A stretch of 64,000 nt of DNA from Ktedonobacteria bacterium (GTDB taxonomy: Bacteria; Chloroflexota; Ktedonobacteria; Ktedonobacterales; JACDGC01). A program made the position numbers and the translations under genes. A model generated the notes under the pieces. That model did not search any database. It was not told where the DNA came from and worked only from the letters and a program-made list of their open reading frames with translations. This document shows, piece after piece, positions 9,285-18,272 of this stretch. The DNA lies in the NCBI GenBank assembly GCA_027459785.1, contig DAIDGU010000016.1:100498-164497 (forward strand), in the 5' to 3' direction. Position 1 is the stretch's first letter, and every line of letters begins with the position of its first letter.

Positions 9285-9983
9285 TTATTTGCGTTGCCGG
9301 CGCAGCATCGGCAGGTGCGTGCCGTTCAGCCCATCCAGGCAAGCCGGACAGGCGTAGTAGCCCTCCGCCTCGCGGTAGACGAGTTGGTCGCGCGAGAACG
9401 TGAGGTAACACACGCCACAGCGGGCGGCGTCGGGCCGGGCGGCGTTGCTGCGATCTTGCACGAAGAGGGCGCGCAACGTGGCGAACATCTCGCTCAGTTC
9501 GCTGGGCGGCGTTGGCGTGTGCTGATTCACGTGCTTGGTGTTGTGGTGATCGCCATTGGCCTGGTTGACGCTAGCGGGTGACACGGACGCTGGCTCGCTT
9601 GCCGATGCGGATGCCATGGGGGCGGGTGCCGTCACAGGCGGGAGGGCTATATCCCTGGCAGCAGGCGTCGGTACCTGACCGGCGGGCGGCTGTGTTCCAT
9701 TGGCGAATGCGCCATGCTTCGCTGATAGCATGGAAGTACCATCGCCAGGCGTGGCGGGACCGCCTTGGTTGCCGTTGCTACTGGCAGGCATGGCGGTACT
9801 GGGCGGCGTTGCCAGGCGCTTAGCGGCGGTGGGGAGCATGGTACTTTTGGGAACCGGAGACGATGGCGACGCGACCTTGCCATTCGTCCCCCCTGGGCGC
9901 GGCGCGCTCGGCTGCACCGCCGGTCTGGCTTTATCGCGCTCCCCCCGCTGTTTGCCCCGTTGGTGGGGTTTATGGGAACTCAT
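9285..9983 (-). CDS. Uncharacterised protein with disordered region and C-terminal zinc ribbon, 232 aa
   Basis: No named family recognised. Residues 1-160 are low-complexity, rich in Pro, Ala, Ser and Thr, with a basic N-terminus (HKPHQRGKQRGERDKARP), and are probably disordered. Residues about 185-220 hold two CxxC pairs (CGVC..CPAC) spaced like a small zinc ribbon. Such a layout suits a protein that binds nucleic acid or another protein, but this is inference. Codon use matches the neighbours and a clear terminator follows it, which supports it being real. It faces ppa and diverges from the small membrane protein gene. Confidence 0.6.
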   Translation of the reverse strand: MSSHKPHQRGKQRGERDKARPAVQPSAPRPGGTNGKVASPSSPVPKSTMLPTAAKRLATPPSTAMPASSNGNQGGPATPGDGTSMLSAKHGAFANGTQPPAGQVPTPAARDIALPPVTAPAPMASASASEPASVSPASVNQANGDHHNTKHVNQHTPTPPSELSEMFATLRALFVQDRSNAARPDAARCGVCYLTFSRDQLVYREAEGYYACPACLDGLNGTHLPMLRRQRK

Positions 9984-10223
9984 CCTCTTGACCTCTATAG
10001 CACATCCGTCACAACTATGACGGGATTGCGAAGTAGTTCACTTCCAAACGAATCAAATCGCATTATATCATAGTGGCGTCATGTCCCCGCCGATTCGTTC
10101 GCGCACGCGCCATGTGGCCTCAGCGGTGCTTCACCTGGCGAGTGGTGATACTCTCGCACAGTTGAGGCGTTGTGTAGAATGAGTACATTACGTTTGGTGA
10201 CATGCCAAAGGATCGACGATACC

Positions 10224-10562
10224 ATGCTACGAGCTACTTCCACCACCACCGTGACTTCAGCCAAAATCATCCCCTTGCGCCGCGACACCTGGTACATGGC
10301 GGCGGTCGCGGCCTATATCTCCGATGCCGAACGGGGCCGGCATTTCCTGAAGGTGACGCTGCCAGCCATCCCCGTCGCCGTCTTCACGCTGACCTTCCTC
10401 TTTGGCTACATCCTCAGCCTGGCCGCCGGCCCTGCCACAACTAGCGGCGCGAATCCCCTGCCAGCGCTGATCGGCGCGCTGGCGCTCACGCTGCTCGTCA
10501 GCTTTCTTTGCGTGGCGATCTACGGTGGCTTTCGCCATGTGGCGGGGCTGACCGACAACTGA
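10224..10562 (+). CDS. Small membrane protein, 112 aa
   Basis: Unrecognised. After a basic N-terminus containing DTWYMAAVAAYISDAERG, two hydrophobic segments are visible: about residues 52-70 (IPVAVFTLTFLFGYIL) and 85-103 (LIGALALTLLVSFLCVAIYGG). This gives a predicted two-helix inner-membrane protein. The ATG chosen is the last one ahead of the conserved-looking body; longer frames start at 10170 and 10182. No clear ribosome-binding site is seen. It stands alone between divergent and co-directional genes. Confidence 0.5.
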   Translation: MLRATSTTTVTSAKIIPLRRDTWYMAAVAAYISDAERGRHFLKVTLPAIPVAVFTLTFLFGYILSLAAGPATTSGANPLPALIGALALTLLVSFLCVAIYGGFRHVAGLTDN

Positions 10563-10582
10563 CGCGAAGCGACATAGCTACC

Positions 10583-10615
10583 CTGGCTGCTGACATCCAA
10601 GCGAGCAGCAGCCAG
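10583..10615. other. Perfect 10-bp stem-loop after membrane protein gene
   Basis: CTGGCTGCTG and CAGCAGCCAG pair across 13 bases, 21 bp after the stop of the small membrane protein gene. The following bases are AAAAA rather than T, so it is not a classical terminator on the plus strand. The remainder of this 295-bp gap up to purE shows nothing else I can name. Confidence 0.45.
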
Positions 10616-10857
10616 AAAAATGAGTGATAATGCAGCTTCACCATGTCTTTTTGCCATGACTATACAGCAGGGCGGCACGCCTAACATCTGAGCCTGATAC
10701 CCATTGATCCCCAAAATCACTGAGCATCCTGGTTTATTTCCATTCTAAGAAAGCTCTTCGAGCGAATGAGCGTTGCTTTTTGCGTCCAGGTGATACGATA
10801 GCCATGTTACAGAACCACACGTACTTGCTTTTTGTGTGACAGATCGGGAGGTCCACT

Positions 10858-11343
10858 ATGTCGCCCCTTGTCGGCATCATCATGGGATCGCAGTCGGATT
10901 GGGAAACGATGCGCCACGCAGCGGAAACGTTGACGGCGCTGGGCGTGCCGCATGAGGTGCGTATCATATCGGCGCACCGCACGCCGGACCTGCTCTTCGC
11001 GTATGCCGGCACGGCGGCGGAACGCGGGCTGGCGGTGATTATCGCGGGGGCGGGTGGCGCGGCGCACCTGCCGGGCATGGCGGCAGCGAAAACGGCGCTA
11101 CCGGTGCTGGGCGTCCCCGTCGAATCCAAGGCGCTCAAGGGGCTGGACTCGCTGCTGTCGATCGTGCAGATGCCGGCGGGCATTCCTGTCGGCACGTTGG
11201 CCATCGGGCGCGCGGGCGCGATCAATGCCGCGCTGCTCGCCGCCGCCATCCTGAGCCACGCTCACCCGGACATCCGCGCCGCGCTGGCGCGCTACCGCGA
11301 CGCCCAGACCCAAGCCGTGCTGGACCACCCCGAACCAGCGTGA
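10858..11343 (+). CDS. purE: N5-carboxyaminoimidazole ribonucleotide mutase PurE, 161 aa
   Basis: Rearranges N5-CAIR to CAIR in purine synthesis. The class I signature is clear: [13 protein letters not shown] at the N-terminus, the active-site SAHRTPD at about residues 41-47, and the loop [11 protein letters not shown]. Length is typical (about 160). Start ATG has GGGAGGTCCACT upstream. purK, which supplies N5-CAIR, is not adjacent; the next gene 40 bp downstream is a dehydrogenase of fatty-acid type, so any operon here is not pathway-based. Confidence 0.95.
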   Translation: MSPLVGIIMGSQSDWETMRHAAETLTALGVPHEVRIISAHRTPDLLFAYAGTAAERGLAVIIAGAGGAAHLPGMAAAKTALPVLGVPVESKALKGLDSLLSIVQMPAGIPVGTLAIGRAGAINAALLAAAILSHAHPDIRAALARYRDAQTQAVLDHPEPA

Positions 11344-11383
11344 CATTGCAACACAACCCGCACATTCAAAGGAGCAGAGATTT

Positions 11384-12235
11384 ATGACAACATTCGCCAC
11401 GGTCGGCGTTGTGGGCGGCGGAACGATGGGGTCCGGTATCGCCTATGAGGTCATGCGCAAGACAGCGGCGCGCGTCATCGTGCGCGAGGTTGATGCACCG
11501 GCGCTGGCACGCGCACAGGCGCTCATCACCGGCTATGTCGAACGCCCCGTCGCCAAGGGGCAGGTGACGCGCGCGGTGGCCGACGGCTGGCTGAGCCGCC
11601 TGAGCTACACCACGGCGATCACCGATCTTGCCAGCGCGGATATTGTCGTCGAGGCGGTCTTCGAGGATATCGCCCTCAAGCGCGACGTGTTTCATCAACT
11701 CAGCGCCGCCTGCCGCGCGGATGCCGTTCTCGCCAGCAACACCTCCGGCCTGTCGATCACGACCATCGCCGCCGCCGCCACCCAGCCGGAGCGCGTCATC
11801 GGCCTGCACTTCTTTAATCCGGTCCCCGCGATGAAGTTGGTCGAGATCATCCGCGCCTACCAGACGAACGACGCCACCATCGCCGCCGCCCGCGATTTCT
11901 GCGCCGCGCTGGGTAAAGAAACGGTGCTGGCGAAGGATTATCCCGGCTTCATCACCACCCGCATCGGCATGATCATGCTGGCGGAGGCCGTGCGTTGCCT
12001 GGAAGAGGGCGTCGGCACAGTACAAGACATCGACACTGGCATCAAGCTGGGCTATAACTTCCCGATGGGACCGCTGGAACTGGCCGATCTCGTCGGCATC
12101 GACGTGCTGCTGCACATCCTGGAAGCGAACGCGCACCTGCTGGGCGAACGCTTCCTGCCCAGCCCGTTGCTGCGCCAGATGGTCGCCGCCGGCCACCTGG
12201 GCCGCAAGACCGGCCAGGGCTTCTATACCTACTAG
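11384..12235 (+). CDS. 3-hydroxybutyryl-CoA / 3-hydroxyacyl-CoA dehydrogenase, 283 aa
   Basis: NAD(P)-dependent oxidation of 3-hydroxyacyl-CoA (or the reverse reduction of acetoacetyl-CoA). The Rossmann motif GVVGGGTMGSGIA lies at residues 8-20. Family marks follow: VEAVFED, SNTSGLSI, GLHFFNPVPAMKLVE with the catalytic His, and DYPGFITTR. The C-terminal domain has GYNFPMGPLELADLVG and ends GRKTGQGFYTY, typical of the stand-alone 280-residue Hbd-type enzyme without a hydratase domain. Start ATG follows AAAGGAGCAGAGATTT. It may serve butyrate/polyhydroxybutyrate metabolism or beta-oxidation; no partner genes are close by. Confidence 0.93.
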   Translation: MTTFATVGVVGGGTMGSGIAYEVMRKTAARVIVREVDAPALARAQALITGYVERPVAKGQVTRAVADGWLSRLSYTTAITDLASADIVVEAVFEDIALKRDVFHQLSAACRADAVLASNTSGLSITTIAAAATQPERVIGLHFFNPVPAMKLVEIIRAYQTNDATIAAARDFCAALGKETVLAKDYPGFITTRIGMIMLAEAVRCLEEGVGTVQDIDTGIKLGYNFPMGPLELADLVGIDVLLHILEANAHLLGERFLPSPLLRQMVAAGHLGRKTGQGFYTY

Positions 12236-12245
12236 CTCTCATATC

Positions 12246-12444
12246 CTATTCGGGTGATCCGTAAGGGTATCGGAGGACAGCCATTCGTGTCGGTCACACG
12301 GCGGACAGGAATGGCCGCCCCACGAGAGAGCCGGCGGACAGGAATGTCCGCCCCACGGAGCAGACGGCGGACCGCCATTCTCCATATCAACGGAGGACAG
12401 ACATTCCTGTCTGTCGGGTCCCAATGACCACCGTCTTTCCACGA
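12246..12444. mobile_element. MITE-like element, copy B (about 200 bp)
   Basis: The right end TGACCACCGTCTTTCCACGA and the left end TATTCGGGTGATCC match, imperfectly, the ends of copies A and C. The interior holds several palindrome units (GGACAGCCATTC.., GGCGGACAGGAATG.., GGACAGACATTC..), alternating in sense. It separates the hydroxyacyl-CoA dehydrogenase gene from the IS607-type element, which starts just beyond it. Boundaries are approximate. Confidence 0.55.
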
Positions 12445-12507
12445 TGGGGGTAGTAAATATTTCCTAGTTCCGTGCCCAAATCTACCCTTTTGTGGTAGAA
12501 TAGATCC

Positions 12508-13105
12508 ATGAAACTGAGTGAGTATGCTCGCCACATCGGCGTCACCTACAAAACCGCTTACTGCATGTGGAAAGCAGGGCAATGGGACGCCTATCAGTTG
12601 CCGACCGGGACTATCATTGTGCGCGAAGCACACCCAGTGGCTACCGGCGTAGCAACCTATGCGCGTCTCATCAGCAGATCAGAAAGCGGACTTAGCGCGA
12701 CAAGCGGATCGCTTGCGGGATTATGCTGCTGCTAAAGGCTACACGATCAGGTGTGAGGTGCGCGAGATTGGCTCTGGCGTGAACGATAGTCGCCCGAAGT
12801 TAGCCGCGTTGCTCAGCGATCAAGAGATCAGTATCATCATTGTGGAACACCGGGATCGTCGCACGAGATTCGGATTCAACTCTATCCGCCTGCTACTTGA
12901 ACACCAACAGCGGCGGATCGAGGCCATCACCACGACCGATACCGGCACTGACCTCGTTGATGATTTCGTGGCAGTGATCACGTCAATGGCAGCACGGTTG
13001 CATGGACGGCGACCTGCGCGCCATCAGGGCGAGCGCCTTCAGCGGTGCATGCAGGAGACCGATGGAGATCATCCGGGGCTACAAGACCGAACTGGATCTC
13101 AATAA
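12508..13105 (+). pseudogene. tnpA: IS607 TnpA serine recombinase, frameshifted
   Basis: The first part (about 50 residues) is the MerR-like helix-turn-helix, LSEYARHIGVTYKTAYCMWKAG, which in IS607 recognises the ends. It runs to ..VATYAR and then leaves the reading frame at about 12667. The catalytic part continues in another frame, starting RVSSADQKADLARQ, with the expected serine of the YARVSS motif, and goes on to DLVDDFVAVITSMAARLHGRR. Restoring two bases (GT, making CGTGTCTC from CGTCTC) would rejoin the halves as YARVSSADQ. The 3' end overlaps the start of tnpB by 44 bp, as is usual. Confidence 0.85.
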
Positions 13106-14372
13106 CCAGCAGCGCACCCGCTGCTGGCAACACGCAGGATGCGCCAGATTCGCCTACAATTGGGGCTTGGCACGCAAACAGGCCGCCTATGCAGCACGCC
13201 AGGCGGCGGCTGATCCCCAATCAGTCAAGATTCCCACGGCGATGGATCTCCATAAAGCACTGAATGCGCTCAAACCCACTGCGTTCCCCTGGATGTACCA
13301 GTCATCCAAATGCGCGCCCCAAGAAGCCTTGCGCGACCTGGATACGGCGTTCAGTAACTTTTTTGCCCGTCGCGCCAAGTATCCGAAATTCAAGAAACGC
13401 AGTAAGGGCATCGGCTCCTTCACGCTGACTGGGGCCATCCATGTTGGCCCTGATTGGATTCAGTTGCCGCACATTGGCAAAGTGCGTTTGTTTGAACATG
13501 GCTACTTGCCCCAAGATACGCACCTGGATACGCAAGACCGCAAGACCCGCAAAAAGCGCAAGCAGAAACACCGTACAGGTATCGGCGTCACGGAACCGGC
13601 CCACTATCTGAGTGCCACGGTATCCGAACATGCCGGGCATTGGTTCGTCTCGGTCCAAGTCAAGCAGATTGTCCCTGAGCCCGAACCAGCGACAGGTGAG
13701 TCAATCGGCGTAGACCTGGGCATCAAGACATTGGCCGTGTGTTCGGATGGGCGAGAGATTCCCAACCCCAAAGCGATGCGGGGCAACCTGGGCAAGCTCC
13801 AACGGACGCAGCGGCACCACAGCAAAAAGCAGAAAGGCAGCAACAACCGCAAGAAATCCAAGCAAGAAGTCGCCCGCATCCATTACCGCGTTGGATGCAT
13901 TCGGGAAGATGCGCTCCATCAGGCGACCGCACAGATGACGGCGAAAGCCAAGCCGATATCCGAGCGACCGCAAGCGATCATCCTCGAAGATCTCAACGTG
14001 GGCGGCATGCTCAAAAATCACAAGCTGGCGCAAGCGATAGCAGACGTAGGGTTAGGGGAGTTTCGTCGCCAGATGACCTACAAAGCCCGCTGGTATGGCA
14101 ACCGACTGTATGCCGCCCATCGGTTCTTCCCTTCGACGCAACTGTGTTCACAATGCCATCGCTTGCCGACTGTGCCGCTGGATTTGAGCGTCCGCACGTA
14201 TCAGTGCGAGCATTGCGGCCTCGTGTTGGACCGCGACCTGAATGCTGCACGGAATTTAGTGTGGTTGTATACCGCCAGTTCGGCGGAAATCAACGCCTGT
14301 GGAGAGATCGTAAGACCAATAGTGCTGGCACTGGCGGCAGTCTCGGTGAAGCAGGAACCGAACACTGAGTAG
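13062..14372 (+). CDS. tnpB: TnpB, RNA-guided nuclease of the IS607 element, 436 aa
   Basis: TnpB proteins are RNA-guided DNA nucleases, ancestors of Cas12, that cut the empty donor site. The N-terminal helix-turn-helix-like segment (YKTELDLNNQQRTRCWQHAG) and FAYNWGLA are typical. All three RuvC residues appear present: D in GVDLGIKT, E in ILEDLNVGG, D in DRDLNAARN. The zinc finger CSQC..CEHC sits between the last two. The tail ends with SVKQEPNTE, a common TnpB C-terminus over the guide-RNA end. Start ATG follows AGGAGACCG inside the tnpA 3' end. The gene looks intact although its tnpA is broken. Confidence 0.92.
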   Translation: MEIIRGYKTELDLNNQQRTRCWQHAGCARFAYNWGLARKQAAYAARQAAADPQSVKIPTAMDLHKALNALKPTAFPWMYQSSKCAPQEALRDLDTAFSNFFARRAKYPKFKKRSKGIGSFTLTGAIHVGPDWIQLPHIGKVRLFEHGYLPQDTHLDTQDRKTRKKRKQKHRTGIGVTEPAHYLSATVSEHAGHWFVSVQVKQIVPEPEPATGESIGVDLGIKTLAVCSDGREIPNPKAMRGNLGKLQRTQRHHSKKQKGSNNRKKSKQEVARIHYRVGCIREDALHQATAQMTAKAKPISERPQAIILEDLNVGGMLKNHKLAQAIADVGLGEFRRQMTYKARWYGNRLYAAHRFFPSTQLCSQCHRLPTVPLDLSVRTYQCEHCGLVLDRDLNAARNLVWLYTASSAEINACGEIVRPIVLALAAVSVKQEPNTE

Positions 14373-14512
14373 GCGTGTCCTATTTGGGTAAGTTTCGGAG
14401 AACGGTATAAGACTATTGCGCCCGGTGGCTGTACATCCCGTGGGGAGTATGCTACACTCGCAGAGGCGGCAGGCAAGGCCGGCCAAGCTTGGGGCGAAGG
14501 TGGAAAGCGAGC

Positions 14513-15886
14513 ATGCAACAGGCGCAGACGACAGCCAGCACGCCGTGGGGGCGGATTGACCGGCGGCATTTCATCGCGGTGGGGGTGTTTGCGGCGATCG
14601 TCGGCATCTTCGCCACGATCCAGGGGACAGCGGATATCCAGAGTGGCGCGCTGGATTCGGATCAACTGCGCTTCTTCTTCCCGGCGGCGCAACAGGTGCT
14701 GAACGGCCACCCGTTCAATCTCTATGCCGTGCAATCCGCCGGCTACCCGAACTATAATCCGCCGGTGAGTACACTGCTGATGGTGCCGCTGCTGGCAATC
14801 GGCCAGGCGTTCCTGCCGGGCGCGGCGGATTGCGTGGCGACCAACTATAATGCTGCCAGCATCGGCGATGTCAGTTGCCGGTCGCTCTTGGGCTTCGTTG
14901 GCCTGGCCTTCATCCCGTTCGTGCTGCTGCTGGGCGCGGCCACGCTGGGTGCGCTCCGCCGGCTGTTTCCCACGATGAGCCAGGGCCAGGCGCTCTTGGC
15001 CTACGCGCTGGTCGTCCTCTCGCCGCTCACCTGGCAGAACTTCACGATCTGGTGGCACTTTGAGCAGCCGCTGATGCTTTTCCTCTTCATCCTGGGCGTG
15101 ACGCAGCTACAGGCGGAGCGGCCCTACCTGGCGGGCCTCTTGCTGGGCCTGGCCGTGCTCACGCGCACGACGGCAGCCGTGCCGCTGATCGCGCTGCTGG
15201 TGGTGCTGGCGGCGGAACGCCGCTGGGCCGTGCTGGCGAAGGTCACGGGAGTACTGATCGCTGCCGCCGCCGTCATCCTCGGCCCCTTCTTCGCATTCGA
15301 CTACCACGACACGTCATTCGCGCTCTTGCAATGGCGCGGTAGCGCCGCCATCGGCAATTCGATCTGGTCGATCTTCATCGGCACGCCGCTGGATCATCTA
15401 GCGCGGCGGTTGGATCTGCCGGTGACGATCCTGGTGGCGGCGGTGGTCGGCTACCTAGCCGTGCAACGCTTCGGCGTCTCGGCTTTCCGCCGCGAAATCT
15501 ATGCCGTGCTGAGCATCGCGGCGCTGCTGGTGCCGATGCTGAGCAAGACCAACTGGCCGTATTACTACGCCGAGCCGTTCATCTTCCTGGTGATCTGGGA
15601 ATTCGCCACGCTACACGATGCGCCCGTCGGCCTGTGGCGCTGGCCCATCGTTTCCGCTGCGTACCTCTGCGTGGCCGTCACGCTGGGGCAATTCATGGGC
15701 ATGCCCAGCGCGACGCACGGCGGCATCGTCCTGCGCCTGATGGGCCTGATCCAGTTCGCCACCATGCTCGTCTTCGCCGTCGTCGTGTTCCAGCGCCAAC
15801 GCGAATTGCTGGCCGCGCCACCCGCCGACACAAACGCCCCACCCACGCCCCAGGTGGAACTTACCGGGCGCAGGAACGGCTACTGA
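14513..15886 (+). CDS. Polytopic membrane protein, glycosyltransferase-87-like, 457 aa
   Basis: About ten hydrophobic segments fill the protein. After a short cytosolic N-terminus and first helix comes a long extracytoplasmic loop with DSDQLRFFFPAAQQVLNGH, FNLY and YNPPVSTLL, the layout of lipid-linked-sugar mannosyltransferases (DUF2029/GT87, GT-C fold), where an acidic residue in this loop is catalytic. The sugar and acceptor are unknown. The ATG chosen follows GGTGGAAAGCGAGC; a TTG 24 bp upstream is less likely. TGTACA and TACACT 17 bp apart (about 14430-14458) could be its promoter. Followed by a ROK gene. Confidence 0.7.
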   Translation: MQQAQTTASTPWGRIDRRHFIAVGVFAAIVGIFATIQGTADIQSGALDSDQLRFFFPAAQQVLNGHPFNLYAVQSAGYPNYNPPVSTLLMVPLLAIGQAFLPGAADCVATNYNAASIGDVSCRSLLGFVGLAFIPFVLLLGAATLGALRRLFPTMSQGQALLAYALVVLSPLTWQNFTIWWHFEQPLMLFLFILGVTQLQAERPYLAGLLLGLAVLTRTTAAVPLIALLVVLAAERRWAVLAKVTGVLIAAAAVILGPFFAFDYHDTSFALLQWRGSAAIGNSIWSIFIGTPLDHLARRLDLPVTILVAAVVGYLAVQRFGVSAFRREIYAVLSIAALLVPMLSKTNWPYYYAEPFIFLVIWEFATLHDAPVGLWRWPIVSAAYLCVAVTLGQFMGMPSATHGGIVLRLMGLIQFATMLVFAVVVFQRQRELLAAPPADTNAPPTPQVELTGRRNGY

Positions 15887-15953
15887 GGCGCGCAACGATC
15901 CAGCAATAATAGGTCGAGTGGGTGCTGCCAGGCGATGAATCAGGAGCAAGCCT

Positions 15954-16934
15954 GTGGCTGATGCTGTTTTTGCCGCTGTAGTGACCAATCGCGCGACGCA
16001 CTTGGAGGCCGTGCTGGCCACACCAGAGGGAGCGATCCGCCAGCGCAGGAGCGCGACGACGCGCGTGCCGTTCACGCCGGACGAGGTGCTGGGGCAGGTC
16101 GTCCGTTTGGCACAAGAATTGCAGGCTATAAGTGTATCGGAAGGACTCATCATCACGGGAGGAGCGTTGGCCCTCGAAGCCACGCTCACTGCCGACCAGG
16201 GGACGGTGTTGGCGTTACCGGGTGGGGCTGGCTGGGGGACGGTTCCTTTGCGCGCGCGCCTGACAATGGCGTCAGGTTTTCGGCGGGGAATGGCGGTTAC
16301 GACCGTGACCAATGCGGCGCTGCTGGGCGAAATGACGTTGGGAGCAGGGATCGGCGCGACGAGCGCCGTCTTCCTTGATCTTAGCCGCTCAGTCAGCGCC
16401 GCTTTTTGGTGGGAAGGACAGGTGCTGCATCGCCCACACCTGGGCGCACTAGGGCATATTCCCGTTGTCGGGGCGACGGACCGCTGCGCGTGTGGCGGGC
16501 GCGGCCATCTGGAAACGGTGGCATCCGCGCAAGCCCTGGTGCGCCGCATGATCGGCCTGCTGGTGGAGGCACCGGCGACGGAAAGCGCGGTGATGCGCCT
16601 GACGGGGGGCCGCGCCGAAAGCCTGACGACGCCGCAGATCTGGCAACTGGCGTGCGAAGGAGATGCCATTGCGGCTGAGCTGATGGCTGAAGCTGACGCG
16701 GCGCTGGCGAGCGTCATCCTGACGCTGCTGCTGGCCCTCGACGCGGAGCGCGTCATCCTGGGTGGCACGCTGGCACACAACGGTCCCACATGGCGCGACG
16801 CGCTGGCGGCGCTGGTACGCCAGAACGCCCCGCCCGCACGCGCGGACGACCTGGCCGCGCGCCTGGTGTTGAGCGCCCTCGGTTCCAGCGCACCCATGCA
16901 AGGAGCCATCGCCCTGGCCACTGGCCTGTCGTGA
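15954..16934 (+). CDS. ROK-family protein (sugar kinase or regulator), 326 aa
   Basis: ROK proteins are glucokinase-like sugar kinases or sugar-responsive repressors. The zinc-binding signature is seen as CACGGRGHLE; the third cysteine of the usual CxCGxxGCxE is replaced by His. There is no N-terminal DNA-binding domain, so a kinase is more likely than a repressor, yet the usual DxGGTK phosphate loop at the N-terminus is replaced (AAVVTNRATHLE), which casts doubt on catalysis. GGTLAHN near residue 265 fits the C-terminal nucleotide region. The GTG start has an AGGAG six bases before it. Substrate unknown. Confidence 0.75.
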   Translation: MADAVFAAVVTNRATHLEAVLATPEGAIRQRRSATTRVPFTPDEVLGQVVRLAQELQAISVSEGLIITGGALALEATLTADQGTVLALPGGAGWGTVPLRARLTMASGFRRGMAVTTVTNAALLGEMTLGAGIGATSAVFLDLSRSVSAAFWWEGQVLHRPHLGALGHIPVVGATDRCACGGRGHLETVASAQALVRRMIGLLVEAPATESAVMRLTGGRAESLTTPQIWQLACEGDAIAAELMAEADAALASVILTLLLALDAERVILGGTLAHNGPTWRDALAALVRQNAPPARADDLAARLVLSALGSSAPMQGAIALATGLS

Positions 16935-17047
16935 TGCATCATCGCCCGCTTCGTGCGTGACGGGTATGGATGGTGTGGCCGGGCGACGGGCGAGGCCAAT
17001 CTGCGCTATACTAAAGATGGAACGAGAACAGAGCGGAGGGCGAGCGG

Positions 17048-18232
17048 ATGGCCATCATGGCACAGACGCGCATCAGTGAGCGCTATATCGTCGGCGAGGT
17101 GCTGGGGCAGGGCAGCGGCAGCACGGTCTATCGCGGCGAAGACGCGACGCTGAAACGGCCCATCGCGCTCAAACTCGTGCCGCCGCCGCATACAGCGGCG
17201 TATCGCGCGGCCCTCGGCGCGACCGCGCGCATCGGCCATCCGGCCTACGTGGGCATCTTCGACGCGCTGGAACATGACGATCAGCTCGTCATCATTCAGG
17301 AATATATCGACGGTGAAGGGTTCGCAGCACTGGCCCAGGCACACCTGACGCCGCTGGCAGTGGCGCAGAGCGGGCGGCAACTGGCGTTGGCGCTGGCCCA
17401 CGCGCATCGCCAGGGCATCACGCACGGCGACCTCACCCCCGCCGCACTCTTCCGCGACCATTGGGGCGCGATGCGCATCAATAACGTTATGCTGCCGCCG
17501 GATGCCGCATATTTCGCCGCCGCGGGCAAGCTGTTGAAGCCAGGGGCGGAACCGTGGGATACGACAACGCCGATGCCGCGCGATGACTTGCGGGCGCTGG
17601 GTGTGGCGCTGTGGCTGCTGCTGGCGGGCCGCACGGCTGTTCCTGACACGGCGACCGGCCTGCAAGATGACTGGCAACTGGTGGGGCGGGCGGTGCCGGA
17701 GCAACTGCGCGATGTCATCGACCGGCTGATCGACGCCGAGCATCCCCGCGCGCTGGCGGATGCCGAAGCAGCGACCGCAGCGCTGACCGCCGTCTGCCGC
17801 GCAGAAGCTCCCCAGCAACCCCGCCGCGCCACGCCGCCGTGGTCGCGCCCCTTGCCGCGCCCCGATGACGCCGCGACGAATCCCGCCGCCCCCGCCGCGC
17901 CGCCGCTGGACCCGCCGCTGGTGGCACCGGTAGCGGCCCGCCCACGTGCGCCGGAGCCAGCCATCGCAGAAGCGCACACCGCGCCGGCGCTGCCCGCCGT
18001 GCGCCCGTTCGTCCTGGGTCATGGCGCGCAATCGGTCGATGACAACGCGGCCACGTGGGCCGGTGGCCATTACGCACAGCCGTCTTACGTACGCCTCCAT
18101 GCGGCTTCACCCCGTCCCGCGCCATCCTCTGCATCGCGTTGGGATTATGTGCTGTGGGCCGCGCTGGTCGTCGGCCTCTTCCTGTTCTGGCTCATCATCG
18201 GCTATCTGCTGCCAGGGCTGTTTGGGAAATAG
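17048..18232 (+). CDS. Membrane-anchored Ser/Thr kinase-like protein, probable pseudokinase, 394 aa
   Basis: The N-terminal 250 residues have a Hanks-type kinase fold: the glycine loop VLGQGSGSTVYRG, the ATP lysine in PIALKL, and a catalytic loop reading HGDLTPAALF in place of HRDLKPxN. The DFG motif is missing: the corresponding strand reads MRINNVML. No clear activation loop follows. The middle (about 260-350) is Pro/Ala-rich linker, and residues about 365-388 form one transmembrane helix (VLWAALVVGLFLFWLIIGYLL), so the kinase-like part faces the cytosol. Loss of the metal-binding Asp suggests a scaffold or sensor. aroA follows within about 40 bp. A GAGGG precedes the start. Confidence 0.78.
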   Translation: MAIMAQTRISERYIVGEVLGQGSGSTVYRGEDATLKRPIALKLVPPPHTAAYRAALGATARIGHPAYVGIFDALEHDDQLVIIQEYIDGEGFAALAQAHLTPLAVAQSGRQLALALAHAHRQGITHGDLTPAALFRDHWGAMRINNVMLPPDAAYFAAAGKLLKPGAEPWDTTTPMPRDDLRALGVALWLLLAGRTAVPDTATGLQDDWQLVGRAVPEQLRDVIDRLIDAEHPRALADAEAATAALTAVCRAEAPQQPRRATPPWSRPLPRPDDAATNPAAPAAPPLDPPLVAPVAARPRAPEPAIAEAHTAPALPAVRPFVLGHGAQSVDDNAATWAGGHYAQPSYVRLHAASPRPAPSSASRWDYVLWAALVVGLFLFWLIIGYLLPGLFGK

Positions 18233-18272
18233 GGGAAAGACGATTGATAGCGGTAGAGAAAACGCAGTAGCG

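Larger units (their letters stand above)
12450..14390 (+). mobile_element. IS607-type element (broken tnpA, intact tnpB)
   Basis: A MerR-HTH/serine-recombinase tnpA followed by an overlapping tnpB is the IS607 layout. IS607 elements lack terminal inverted repeats and clear target duplications, so I cannot place the ends; the limits given are the edge of MITE copy B and the end of the tnpB tail. The 3' part of tnpB and the bases just beyond are where the guide (omega/re) RNA of such elements is usually encoded. With the recombinase frameshifted this copy probably cannot move by itself. Confidence 0.75.

Noticed and set aside
10583..10615. Stem-loop as terminator of the small membrane protein gene
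   Set aside because: The stem is perfect but is followed by A residues on the coding strand, not T.
17946..18272. Extension of the aroA frame upstream over the kinase-like gene
   Set aside because: The translation is Arg/Ser/Cys-rich and lies out of frame with the evident kinase-like protein; EPSP synthases begin near the chosen point.
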